From the NCBI RefSeq assembly GCF_024733845.1, contig NZ_JANRHG010000001.1, positions 496,001 through 560,000 on the forward strand: DNA of 64,000 nucleotides, written 5' to 3'. Each line of letters begins with the position of its first letter. The stretch's first letter is position 1. The position numbers were made by a program, and so were the translations under genes. Positions 27,511 to 34,756 of this stretch are shown here, piece after piece. The notes below the pieces were generated by a model. It did no database searches. It was given only the letters and a program-made list of their open reading frames with translations, and had not been told where the DNA came from. This stretch comes from Neomoorella sulfitireducens (GTDB taxonomy: Bacteria; Bacillota; DSM-521; Neomoorellales; Neomoorellaceae).

Positions 27511-27864
27511 ATGCCCGTTATTTTACTAATCTTTTTATCTGTTCTCCTTGGGGCCGGCGCCCAGGTATTATTTAAAATTGGTGTGCTGCAGCTGGATAAC
27601 TTCAAGTTTGATTTCCCGGGGATTACCGGCTTGCTCTTTACCCCCTATATCTTAGGCGGCTTGGCGGCTTTTGCTGTTAGCTTTTTCCTCTGGTTAAAAG
27701 TCCTGGCTGAAGCCCCTTTAAGTTTTGCTTATCCCATGGCCAGCCTGGGGTATGTCTTTGTCTTCCTGTTCTCCTGGCTCTACCTGGGAGAAAGCCTGCC
27801 TGTCTTACGGGTCATTGGTCTGGCCTTGATTATCACTGGTATCTTTTTCATCGCCCACAGTTAA
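27511..27864 (+). CDS. Small EamA/SMR-like four-helix membrane protein
   Basis: The 117-residue product is almost entirely four hydrophobic helices (about residues 2-20, 37-58, 66-88 and 93-115). The pattern is that of half-size EamA or small multidrug resistance proteins such as the ArnE/YnfA types. The segments AEAPLSFAYPMASLGYVFVF and GESLPVLRVIGLALIITGIF match the conserved helix-3/helix-4 region of EamA-like transporters. Such proteins dimerise. The substrate cannot be told from sequence. The ATG follows GGGAAAGG by about 8 nt. It is one of only two plus-strand genes. Confidence 0.8.
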   Translation: MPVILLIFLSVLLGAGAQVLFKIGVLQLDNFKFDFPGITGLLFTPYILGGLAAFAVSFFLWLKVLAEAPLSFAYPMASLGYVFVFLFSWLYLGESLPVLRVIGLALIITGIFFIAHS

Positions 27865-27925
27865 ACCCGCCTTTACTCTTTTAACCCGCTCCTGTCCCTT
27901 TGTAAAGCAGGAAGCCGGCAAGAAT

Positions 27926-28579
27926 ATGTACAGAGGTGAATTTACTTTGCCTGATTTAGTCCCCGATCTCAAAAATATCAAGGCCCGCATCCGGCAACAC
28001 CAAAGCGGGCTTCTGGATGCCCGCCTTTATGCTCAATCGGCCGTGTTTTTACCCCTGATAAAAGAAAGGGACGATTCCCTCTCCCTGCTTTTTGAAGTAC
28101 GTTCCCGAAATTTAAAAACCCAGCCGGGGGAAATTTGTTTTCCCGGGGGGCAAATTAAAAAGGACGATTGCAGCCCCCAAGAAGCGGCTGTAAGGGAAAC
28201 CTGTGAGGAACTGGGGCTGCGTGCAGAGGACCTGGAAATCTGGGGCAAACTCGATGTGCTTGTTACCCCGTTCCAGCAAGTTATCCATCCCATTGCCGGC
28301 CTGCTGCGCCGTGCCGCAGCTATAAATCCCAACCCCCAGGAAGTTGCGGAGGTCTTTACCATTCCCCTGATAAGCCTCTTTACCACCACCCCGGCTTATC
28401 ACGAAGTACAGGTCAAAATACAGCCACCGGAAGACTTCCCTTTTGAAAAAATTCCCCGCGGGCGCAACTATCCCTGGCGCCAGGCAACCTGGCCGGAGCT
28501 TTTCTATGAATTTGAAGGCCGCGTCATCTGGGGTATGACGGCAAGGTTGCTGCATCATTTTCTGCAAATTATAAGTTAA
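27926..28579 (+). CDS. NUDIX hydrolase, CoA pyrophosphatase-like
   Basis: The 217-residue product has an intact NUDIX box, beginning GGQIKKDD and ending AAVRETCEELGL, which binds the catalytic magnesium. The segment just before it (RNLKTQPGEICFPGG) resembles the NudL/YeaB subfamily that cleaves CoA to 3'-phospho-ADP and 4'-phosphopantetheine. The CoA preference is therefore an inference. It starts 61 nt after the membrane protein gene on the same strand and ends at a hairpin. Confidence 0.82.
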   Translation: MYRGEFTLPDLVPDLKNIKARIRQHQSGLLDARLYAQSAVFLPLIKERDDSLSLLFEVRSRNLKTQPGEICFPGGQIKKDDCSPQEAAVRETCEELGLRAEDLEIWGKLDVLVTPFQQVIHPIAGLLRRAAAINPNPQEVAEVFTIPLISLFTTTPAYHEVQVKIQPPEDFPFEKIPRGRNYPWRQATWPELFYEFEGRVIWGMTARLLHHFLQIIS

Positions 28580-28597
28580 GGGCGCCGCCTGGCGCCC
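28580..28597. terminator. GC hairpin between convergent genes
   Basis: GGGCGCC (28580-28586) pairs with GGCGCCC (28591-28597) around a GCCT loop. It immediately follows the NUDIX stop codon and lies 15 nt beyond the end of the tiny minus-strand gene. The following bases are only moderately T-rich on either strand, so it may work as a weak bidirectional terminator. Confidence 0.55.
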
Positions 28598-28611
28598 TTC
28601 GCATTTGCCTG

Positions 28612-28698
28612 CTAGTTGCCAAAGAAGAGCAGGATGAGGATCAGGAACAGAAGTAAAGCCCAGCTGCCGGAGAAACCCGGTCCGAAAAAGTTACCCAC
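28612..28698 (-). CDS. Tiny YjcZ/SscA-like hydrophobic protein (28 aa)
   Basis: The GTG at 28698 lies 7 nt after AAAGGAGG and opens a 28-codon frame, MGNFFGPGFSGSW, followed by a run of L, F and I that ends FFGN. The pattern of glycine-rich N-terminus, tryptophan, one membrane helix of about 14 residues and short polar end is that of the YjcZ family of sporulation-associated small proteins. It ends with the same LILILLFFGN motif as the next gene, so they are paralogues. It follows that gene by 36 nt and probably shares its transcript. Confidence 0.8.
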   Translation of the reverse strand: MGNFFGPGFSGSWALLLFLILILLFFGN

Positions 28699-28734
28699 TG
28701 TTATTCCTCCTTTCTCTAAAAAACTTACATGGCA

Positions 28735-28815
28735 TCAGTTGCCGAAGAACAGCAAAATGAGGATCAGGAAAAGGATAAATGCCCAGCTGCCGCTGCCGAA
28801 AAAGCCGTCTGCCAT
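28735..28815 (-). CDS. Tiny YjcZ/SscA-like hydrophobic protein (26 aa)
   Basis: The ATG at 28815 lies 8 nt after AGAGGAGG. The product MADGFFGSGSWAFILFLILI, ending LLFFGN, is a close paralogue of the preceding 28-aa protein. It has a glycine/serine turn, tryptophan and a single hydrophobic segment. Such proteins localise to forespore or spore membranes or coats in Bacillus; that role is inferred here. A sigma-K-like promoter is placed about 39 nt upstream. Confidence 0.8.
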   Translation of the reverse strand: MADGFFGSGSWAFILFLILILLFFGN

Positions 28816-28853
28816 CTTGTGGTCCTCCTCTCTTTTTTCTCCAGGCTTTACTT

Positions 28854-28882
28854 TAAATTATGCCATTGCCTGCCAGAAGGTT
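28854..28882 (-). promoter_or_regulatory. Sigma-K-like promoter for the two YjcZ-like genes
   Basis: On the minus strand AACC (28882-28879), 16 nt, then CATAATTTA (28862-28854) fits the mother-cell sigma-K pattern (mACm, 16 nt, CATAnnnTA) exactly. It lies upstream of the 26-aa gene. A second site with the same spacing lies upstream of the third tiny gene. Confidence 0.55.
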
Positions 28883-28890
28883 ACATCCAT

Positions 28891-28918
28891 GAAAAAACGC
28901 CCGGCATTAAACCCGGGC
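28891..28918 (-). terminator. Intrinsic terminator of the 36-aa gene
   Basis: GCCCGG (28918-28913) pairs with CCGGGC (28904-28899), followed by TTTTTT (28897-28892) on the minus strand. The first base of the hairpin is the last base of the stop codon of the 36-aa frame, so termination follows translation with no spacer. Confidence 0.85.
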
Positions 28919-29028
28919 TAAACAAAGATAAATAAAGCTATTAGCAGGAACAGGAAAAGGAAAACCAGCCCGCCATCGGACAGGATATCCCTTACCTGGA
29001 CTTCAGGCTGGCTCTGCACCTCAGCCAT
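28918..29028 (-). CDS. Tiny single-span membrane protein (36 aa)
   Basis: The ATG at 29028 follows GAGGGGGTG by 5 nt. The product MAEVQSQPEVQVRDILSDGG is polar, then a hydrophobic run LVFLFLFLLIALFIFV ends the protein. It is not the YjcZ pattern but a short polar head with a C-terminal anchor. It has its own sigma-K-like promoter upstream and its own terminator, so it is a monocistronic unit. I do not recognise its family. Confidence 0.7.
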   Translation of the reverse strand: MAEVQSQPEVQVRDILSDGGLVFLFLFLLIALFIFV

Positions 29029-29117
29029 GGTGCCACCCCCTCGGAAAAAGATGGCCGGTCCCGACACGTTACCCCGGCGTGCAGACCCTTCAACCCCGGT
29101 CTTTAGTCCTTCTCTGG

Positions 29118-29146
29118 TAGTTTATGTTTTTCTTTCACCGGTGGTT
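29118..29146 (-). promoter_or_regulatory. Sigma-K-like promoter for the 36-aa gene
   Basis: AACC (29146-29143), 16 nt, CATAAACTA (29126-29118) on the minus strand. The arrangement is the same as at 28854-28882, including GTAACC at the -35. It sits just after the ychF terminator and about 90 nt before the start codon. Confidence 0.55.
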
Positions 29147-29151
29147 ACCAA

Positions 29152-29178
29152 TAAAAAATCCCCCGCAAGTCAGGGGGA
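29152..29178 (-). terminator. Intrinsic terminator of ychF
   Basis: CCCCC (29177-29173 read on the minus strand) pairs with GGGGG (29164-29160), and then ATTTTTTATT. It lies 18 nt after the ychF stop codon. Confidence 0.85.
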
Positions 29179-29195
29179 ATGGATTAAAATCATAC

Positions 29196-30272
29196 TCAAA
29201 CATTAAAACGAAAGTTAATAATATCGCCGTCCTGGACGATGTAGTCCTTGCCTTCCAATCGGGCCAGGCCTTTCTCCTTTACTTTATTCATATCTCCCAG
29301 CCTTTCCAGATCGCTGAAATTCACCACTTCGGCGCGGATAAAGCCCCGCTCGATATCGCTATGAATCTTGCCGGCCGCAGCCCGGGCACTGGTTCCCTCT
29401 TTAATGGTCCAGGCGCGGACCTCATCTTCTCCGGCGGTGAGGAAGGAGATTAACCCCAGGCGGCGGTAGATGGCCCGCGCCAGGCGGTCGATACCCGGTT
29501 CGGTAATGCCCATTTCTTCCAGGAAAACCTCCCGGTCGCCCGGTTCCAGGCGGGCTATTTCGGCTTCGAGTTCGGCACAGAGTTTTAACACCGGTATACC
29601 CCGGACGCCGGCATAGGCCTCAACCCCTTCCTGGCCTTCATAACGGCCTGCCCGTAACTGTTCCTCGTCAATATTGACCACAATTATCATGGGCCTGGTT
29701 GTTAAAAAGCCCATATGCCTTAAAACCTGCCATTCTTCAGACGTAAGACCGGCTTCCAGCAAGGGCTTCTCAGCTTCCAGGGCTTCCCGGCAGCGCTGCA
29801 GTGCCCTTTGTTCGGCCAGCAGGTCGCCTTTTACTTTCTTACCGGAGGCAATGCGTTCCAGCCTGGTTTCAACCAGCTGCAGATCGGCCAGCAGGAGTTC
29901 GGTATTGATTGTCTCCAGGTCACGTACAGGATTGAGATTCCCCTCTACATGGAGCACGTCCGCCCGTCGGAAGGCCCGGACAACATGAATCAGGGCGTCT
30001 ACCTCCCGCACGGCAGCAAGGAAGGCCGCCCCGCTGCCGCGGGTCAATCCCGGTACATCAATAACCTCCAGGGTGGCCGGGGTGACTTTGCGCGGGTGGT
30101 AAAGGGAGGCCAGGAAATCGAGGCGGGGGTCAGGAATGGGTGCGGTCCGGATATTGGTTTTCGTACGGCCGGCAAAGGCCGAGGTTTCGGCTCCGGCTTG
30201 AGTTAAAAGGTTGAATAACGTGGTTTTGCCTACCAGGGGCAGGCCAATGATACCGCAGGTCAGGGCCAACAT
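29196..30272 (-). CDS. ychF: YchF/Ola1-family ATPase-like P-loop protein
   Basis: The 358-residue product has the OBG-like P-loop domain: G1 GLPLVGKTTLFN near residue 10, G3 DVPGL, and a G4 of the NxxE type (VVNIDEE). This replaces the NKxD of true GTPases and is typical of YchF, which prefers ATP. A helical insertion follows, then a C-terminal TGS domain with GLARLEGKDYIVQDGDIINF. YchF associates with ribosomes and stress responses. The ATG follows GAGGTGAAAA. It has its own terminator. Confidence 0.9.
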   Translation of the reverse strand: MLALTCGIIGLPLVGKTTLFNLLTQAGAETSAFAGRTKTNIRTAPIPDPRLDFLASLYHPRKVTPATLEVIDVPGLTRGSGAAFLAAVREVDALIHVVRAFRRADVLHVEGNLNPVRDLETINTELLLADLQLVETRLERIASGKKVKGDLLAEQRALQRCREALEAEKPLLEAGLTSEEWQVLRHMGFLTTRPMIIVVNIDEEQLRAGRYEGQEGVEAYAGVRGIPVLKLCAELEAEIARLEPGDREVFLEEMGITEPGIDRLARAIYRRLGLISFLTAGEDEVRAWTIKEGTSARAAAGKIHSDIERGFIRAEVVNFSDLERLGDMNKVKEKGLARLEGKDYIVQDGDIINFRFNV

Positions 30273-30311
30273 TTTTCACCTCGTCCTAAGTATAACAAGT
30301 CCTGGAAGAAA

Positions 30312-30356
30312 ATAAAAGGCCGGGACCCCTGATAAATAGGCCAGGAGGCCCGTCCT
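30312..30356 (-). terminator. Probable terminator of the Wzz-like gene
   Basis: About 50 nt after the Wzz stop, an imperfect inverted repeat (GGGCCTCCTG and CAGGGGTCCC) is followed by GGCCTTTTATTTTC on the minus strand. The stem has mismatches, so confidence is moderate. Confidence 0.45.
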
Positions 30357-30406
30357 GTAAAGTGCAATTATTATAACGGGTACGACGGTACGGAGATAAG
30401 AGCCGG

Positions 30407-31720
30407 TCAGTGCGCTGTACCGGCCGGTACCTTAAGATTTACGCCGGCCTGGCTCTGTGGCGCTGTCCTGGTCCAGAACTCAATAAAAAAGGCCAGAAAA
30501 ACACCTGCCATTAACCCTAGAACACCGGCTATGGCCATGTTAAGCATCTTCCGCGGTTTCACCGGTACCACCGGTTCCACGGCCGGGGCAATCACGCGAA
30601 TCTGGGTGCTGGTATCGAGGGTGCCTGCAATGCGAGCATCTTCGCTGCGCGCCAGGAGGGCCTGGTAATTTTCCTGGAGGTTCTGCAGGCGCGCCTGGTA
30701 GCGCGCATCTATCACCTTTTTCTGGGCCAGTTCGCCCTGGATCGCCTGTAGTTCCTCTTCGGTGATAATTATGGCCTGTTGCAGGGCCGCCAGCTTTTCT
30801 TCTAGCCTGGCAACCTCCATATGATACTTGTTAATCTCAGTGGCCAGGGCGAGGTAAACGGGATTCGGCTCCTCGCTCTCCAGGGTTAAACCGGCCACCT
30901 CCTGCGCCGGCCGCCCGCTCTGCTCCCGGGCGAGATCCTGTAGCAGAGGTTCATCGGCAACCGCTTTGGTGGTTTTCAACGTGGGCGGTATGCCGTCCAG
31001 CTTGGCTTCCGCCGCCTTAAGGGCCTCTCGCGTGCTTCGCAGTTCCACCCGGGTCGTCAGTAAATCGGATTTAAAGGTAGTTAACTGCCGGATTTTATCC
31101 TCCTGTTCGGCTTCCAATTCCTTAACATTGTTGGGCTGGAGCAAAAACTGGCGGTATTCCTCGGTAACTGCGTTCAATTTTTCTTCTTCCTGCTTTAATT
31201 GCTCCTCAAGGGCCGCCGTAGATTGACCCAGACGCCCTGCCCGCAGGTCTTTGATGAAAGCAACAAATTCATCAGCGAGGGTATTTACCAGTTTACTGGC
31301 CTGACCCGGATCTGTATCGCTAATAGTTATCTCCAGCAGGTTAGTTCCTTTAGGATTTTGCACCTTGATGGCCTTTTGCAGCGCCGGAATGGAGTATTTT
31401 TCCCTGTCCAGTCCCAATTTCTCCTGGACGCGCTGGAGCAGCATGGGATTGGTTATTTGGTAGAGGTAGGTTTCCATGGAGACCTGCTGGCTGGCAGCAA
31501 GGGACTGTAACAGGGCCTCCAGGGGGCTGTTTCCCTGGGGAGGGTTATTTGACGAGAGCAGGCTGATTTGCAGTGTAGCCTTGGCTTCATAAACCGGGGG
31601 AAGAATAACAAAGCTTAATATACCGCTGGTGATGAGGGCTATAATAGTCGTGACAGCAACCAGCAATTTCCGTTTCAGCAGGACCTCTATCAATTCGCGT
31701 AAAGAGACCTCTTCTTCCAT
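30407..31720 (-). CDS. Wzz/GumC-type polysaccharide chain-length protein
   Basis: The 437-residue product has a Wzz domain at the N-terminus (LRELIEVLLKRKLLVAVTTI begins the first membrane helix). A long coiled-coil-rich extracytoplasmic region spans roughly residues 160-360, with a second helix near residues 392-412 (MLNMAIAGVLGLMAGVFLAF). The PxxP-type region before the second helix (VEPVVPVKPRKMLN) fits the family. There is no kinase domain and no CpsD-like partner in the window. It is an orphan between ychF and the pilus locus, so its polymer is unknown. Confidence 0.85.
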   Translation of the reverse strand: MEEEVSLRELIEVLLKRKLLVAVTTIIALITSGILSFVILPPVYEAKATLQISLLSSNNPPQGNSPLEALLQSLAASQQVSMETYLYQITNPMLLQRVQEKLGLDREKYSIPALQKAIKVQNPKGTNLLEITISDTDPGQASKLVNTLADEFVAFIKDLRAGRLGQSTAALEEQLKQEEEKLNAVTEEYRQFLLQPNNVKELEAEQEDKIRQLTTFKSDLLTTRVELRSTREALKAAEAKLDGIPPTLKTTKAVADEPLLQDLAREQSGRPAQEVAGLTLESEEPNPVYLALATEINKYHMEVARLEEKLAALQQAIIITEEELQAIQGELAQKKVIDARYQARLQNLQENYQALLARSEDARIAGTLDTSTQIRVIAPAVEPVVPVKPRKMLNMAIAGVLGLMAGVFLAFFIEFWTRTAPQSQAGVNLKVPAGTAH

Positions 31721-31826
31721 TGCTCAGGCTCCTTTTTATAGCATATATGTTATAAATACTTTCCGCTTAAAATTTTAAACCATACCGCCCCCGTCCTCAC
31801 ATGACTATATTACCATACTCTGGACA

Positions 31827-31856
31827 TAAAAGAAAACCCCGGTTTCACCTCCGGGG
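31827..31856 (-). terminator. Intrinsic terminator after the pilus operon
   Basis: CCCCGG (31856-31851) pairs with CCGGGG (31842-31837) around an 8-nt loop and is followed by TTTTCTTTT on the minus strand. It lies about 95 nt after the pilB stop codon and just beyond the tRNA-like remnant. Confidence 0.85.
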
Positions 31857-31860
31857 ATTC

Positions 31861-31895
31861 TGGAGCCCTAAACTCGGACTGAACCGGTACCTCTA
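31861..31895 (-). pseudogene. tRNA-Thr 3'-end-like remnant
   Basis: The minus strand reads GAGGTACCGGTTCAGTCC then GAGTTTAGGGCTCCA. It matches the 3' end of the tRNA-Thr gene at 46741-46775 at about 28 of 34 positions with one gap, including the last eight bases and CCA. The T stem no longer pairs (ACCGG against CGAGT), and no 5' half precedes it, so it cannot be a functional tRNA. It has the same orientation as the intact gene. Confidence 0.5.
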
Positions 31896-31948
31896 AAACC
31901 GCTGCCAATTAACTGAAATGGTATATCCGGTACCATTACTATAGTTGC

Positions 31949-33607
31949 TTAAAAATCGTCGCTAATTAACTGGAGCGCTTCTGCCACCGAGGTGACACCA
32001 TTCAAGACCAGCCTCCTGGCATCTTTCTCCAGGGAACACATCCCCCCGGCGCGGGCTGCTTGTAAAATCTCATCCGGACCGGCCTGTGTCTCCACCAGGC
32101 GCCTGATGGCCGGCGTGAGTACCAACACTTCGTGGACGGCCTGTCGGCCCCGGTACCCGGTATGGCGGCAGGAAGGACAACCGCGCCCCTGCCACAGCGG
32201 CGTTCCGACCGGCAGGCTCAAGGCACGGCCTTCGGGGTGTTCGTCTCCCAGGATGTAGCTCTCCCTGCATTCAGGGCATATTACCCGTACCAGCCGTTGT
32301 GAAACCACCCCGGTGACGGCGGCCGCAACCAGGTAGGGGTCCACACCCATGTCCATGAGCCTGGTCAGGGCGCCGGGCGCATCGCTGGTATGCAGGGTGG
32401 AAAACACCAGATGGCCGGTAACGGCGGCCCGCACGGCCATAGTGGCGGTTTCCTGGTCGCGGATCTCCCCCACCATGATAACGTTGGGATCCTGGCGCAA
32501 AAGCGCCCGTAACCCGCTCGAGAAGGTAAGCCCGGTGCGGGGATTGATGGCCGTCTGGCTGATGCCGGGCAGCAGGTATTCCACCGGCTCTTCCAGGGTG
32601 ACGATATTGCGGCGGCGGTCGTTAATATGGTTGAGGGCTGCGTAAAGGGTGGTAGTTTTGCCGCTGCCTGTGGGTCCGGTCACCAATAGCAACCCGTGGG
32701 GCCGGGAGATGAGCCTTTTAAAGCGCTCCAGGTTGCAGGGCGAGAAACCCAGCTTATCCAGGTCCAGTACACCCTGGCGTGCATCCAGGAGACGGCAAAC
32801 TACCTTCTCGCCCCAGATCGTCGGCATCGTCGCCACCCGCACGTCGACGGGAATGCCGTCCAGCTTGAGCTGGATCCGTCCGTCCTGGGGCAGGCGGTGC
32901 TCGGCAATGTCCAGGCGGGCCATAACCTTGAGGCGGGTTATCACCGGCCCATGGTTGGCCCGGGGAAGTGTTAAATCGTCCTGGAGAATGCCGTCGATGC
33001 GGAAACGCACCTCCAGGTTTTTTTCCTGGGGAGTAATGTGGATGTCGCTCGCCCCGGCAGCAATGGCCCGTTCCAGGATAGAATCTACCAGGCGGGCTAC
33101 CGGTCCCCCGTCCGCCGCCGTTTGTTCGGCATCGCCCGCGGCCGTCCCTGCCTCCTGCGCTGACGGGATTACGGCCACAGTACTGTAGTACTTCTCAATA
33201 GCCCGCCGGATCTCTCCCTGCAGGGCCAGGACGGGGCTGGCCATAAGGCCGGTGGAGATAAAAATTTCATCCATAGCTGCCAGGTTCAGGGGATCGGCGG
33301 TGGCCACCACCAGGCGGTCGCCCTTCTTTTCCAGGGGTATTACCTGGTAGCGCCTGGCTACCTGGGAAGGCAGGAGGGCCAGGGCTTCCGCCGCCGGTTC
33401 TATTTCGGCCAGGGACACCCGCGCCACGCCCAGTTGCTCCTCAAGAAACCGTAACAATTGTTCTTCGCTGATAAGCCCGTGCTGCTGGAGTATTTCCCCC
33501 AGGCGCTGGCCCGTCTGCTTCTGCTGCTGCAGGGCTTTCTGTAGCTCGGCGGCACTTAGAATATGCCGTTCAATGAGCATTTCCCCCAGGCGTCGCTGTT
33601 CCGGCAC
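31949..33607 (-). CDS. pilB: Pilus extension ATPase PilB/GspE with MshEN domain
   Basis: This hexameric ATPase powers pilus or pseudopilus assembly. With the GTG at 33607 (9 nt after GGAGG) it has 552 aa. The N-terminus carries two 24-residue MshEN motifs, residues 6-29 and 35-58, both beginning RLGE, separated by exactly five residues. This is the cyclic-di-GMP-binding signature. The ATPase domain has Walker A GPTGSGKTTT, Walker B and Asp box MVGEIRDQET, and the His box HLVFSTLHTSD. Two CxxC pairs (CPEC, CPSC) form the zinc site. The start overlaps the pilO-like gene by 38 nt. It is last in the operon. Confidence 0.93.
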   Translation of the reverse strand: MPEQRRLGEMLIERHILSAAELQKALQQQKQTGQRLGEILQQHGLISEEQLLRFLEEQLGVARVSLAEIEPAAEALALLPSQVARRYQVIPLEKKGDRLVVATADPLNLAAMDEIFISTGLMASPVLALQGEIRRAIEKYYSTVAVIPSAQEAGTAAGDAEQTAADGGPVARLVDSILERAIAAGASDIHITPQEKNLEVRFRIDGILQDDLTLPRANHGPVITRLKVMARLDIAEHRLPQDGRIQLKLDGIPVDVRVATMPTIWGEKVVCRLLDARQGVLDLDKLGFSPCNLERFKRLISRPHGLLLVTGPTGSGKTTTLYAALNHINDRRRNIVTLEEPVEYLLPGISQTAINPRTGLTFSSGLRALLRQDPNVIMVGEIRDQETATMAVRAAVTGHLVFSTLHTSDAPGALTRLMDMGVDPYLVAAAVTGVVSQRLVRVICPECRESYILGDEHPEGRALSLPVGTPLWQGRGCPSCRHTGYRGRQAVHEVLVLTPAIRRLVETQAGPDEILQAARAGGMCSLEKDARRLVLNGVTSVAEALQLISDDF

Positions 33608-34196
33608 CGGTACGCACCTCCTTCGCCCTTGCCGCACCCGTCCAGCGGAAAAGGCTTAACTGCAATTGCTGGGCCGTTGCCGGCCCGAAATCCAGGATGA
33701 CCCCATCCACCCGCACCAGCCGGGGAAAATCCTCCAGGCGGCGCAGTAACTCCAGGGCGGCGCTGCCACTGCCCTCCAGGACAAAGGACGCCTTGCGGGT
33801 AGAATAGGTGGTAGCCATTTCCTCCGCGCCGAAACTGGCCTGGAAGATGCGCAGATCGCTGGCGGCTATGGCCGCAGCCAGTTCGTCAACCAGTATGTCC
33901 CAGCCAGGTTCACGGCCGAAGTAGGCATCCATGGCCGCTACCTGGGAGTTGAGATCCGCGGGCGGGACGGCCATGGTTTCCTTTTGTAACCTCGACCGGT
34001 ATTCTTCCACCTGCAACCTGGTGGCGACAACGGCCGCCCGGGTTGCCTGCAGGGACTTATACGGAGGCCCTATAAGGTATTGCCAGCCCAGGTAAAAGAG
34101 CAGGGCTACCGCGGCGGCCGTCAACAGCCAGGCCTGGCGGCCAGCCTCCTGTTTATCCCTAGCCGTCCAGGCCAGGTGTAACCGGCGCATTATCAT
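33570..34196 (-). CDS. pilO: PilO-like pilus assembly protein
   Basis: The 208-residue product has a short cytoplasmic N-terminus, one membrane helix (about residues 23-41, AWLLTAAAVALLFYLGWQYL), then a predicted coiled coil and a ferredoxin-like periplasmic domain. PilO/GspM proteins have this architecture and pair with PilN. The name rests on architecture and position more than on sequence. The start overlaps the pilN-like gene by 38 nt, and the end overlaps pilB. Confidence 0.75.
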   Translation of the reverse strand: MIMRRLHLAWTARDKQEAGRQAWLLTAAAVALLFYLGWQYLIGPPYKSLQATRAAVVATRLQVEEYRSRLQKETMAVPPADLNSQVAAMDAYFGREPGWDILVDELAAAIAASDLRIFQASFGAEEMATTYSTRKASFVLEGSGSAALELLRRLEDFPRLVRVDGVILDFGPATAQQLQLSLFRWTGAARAKEVRTGAGTATPGGNAH

Positions 34197-34752
34197 TACC
34201 TCCCGCGCTGCCGGGTCGAATTTCTATCGTCAATTCCAGGTATTCGCCCGGCATTCCCCGGGTGTTTTCCCCGGTAGCCGTTATCTCCACCAAACGGTAT
34301 TCCCGGAAAGGCTCCTCCCGGCTTAAAGATTGGAGAAAAGGAACCATCGTCTTCAGGTCGGGAACAGCCACCCTGGCGGTCAGTACCTCTTTCTCCAGGG
34401 TAATCCCGCGCAGCTCCACCCCTGTTCTTGCCGCTAGCTCGTGCAGCCGGGCTAGATACGGTGACCAGGCTTCCCCTTTTAAGAGGGGTACCAGCTCCTG
34501 GCGCCGTCGCAGGTCGGCGGCAATATAGGCGCCAGCCATCCCCGCCTCCAGCTTTTCTTGCAACACCCGGGAGGCTGCCGCCAGGGCTGCTCCCTCGTTC
34601 CCGGCAGTTGCCAGGGAACGCAGGGTCATATACCACCCCGAAAGCAGGATGACTACGGCCAGCAGGAGCGCCAGGAACTGCTGCCGGTAGGTTCGCCAGG
34701 GGCTGGCCGGCAACAAATCGCGGTGAAAAAGGTTGAATTCAGGAACAGCCAT
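34159..34752 (-). CDS. pilN: PilN-like pilus assembly protein
   Basis: The 197-residue product begins MAVPEFNLFHRDLLPASPWR. The NLF/NLL motif is what binds PilM in PilN proteins. One helix follows (about residues 27-45), then a coiled coil and an alpha/beta domain (residues ~105-190). It lies 4 nt after the pilM-like gene and overlaps pilO. The set PilM-PilN-PilO forms the inner-membrane alignment platform. Confidence 0.8.
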   Translation of the reverse strand: MAVPEFNLFHRDLLPASPWRTYRQQFLALLLAVVILLSGWYMTLRSLATAGNEGAALAAASRVLQEKLEAGMAGAYIAADLRRRQELVPLLKGEAWSPYLARLHELAARTGVELRGITLEKEVLTARVAVPDLKTMVPFLQSLSREEPFREYRLVEITATGENTRGMPGEYLELTIEIRPGSAGGNDNAPVTPGLDG

Positions 34753-34756
34753 CCCC

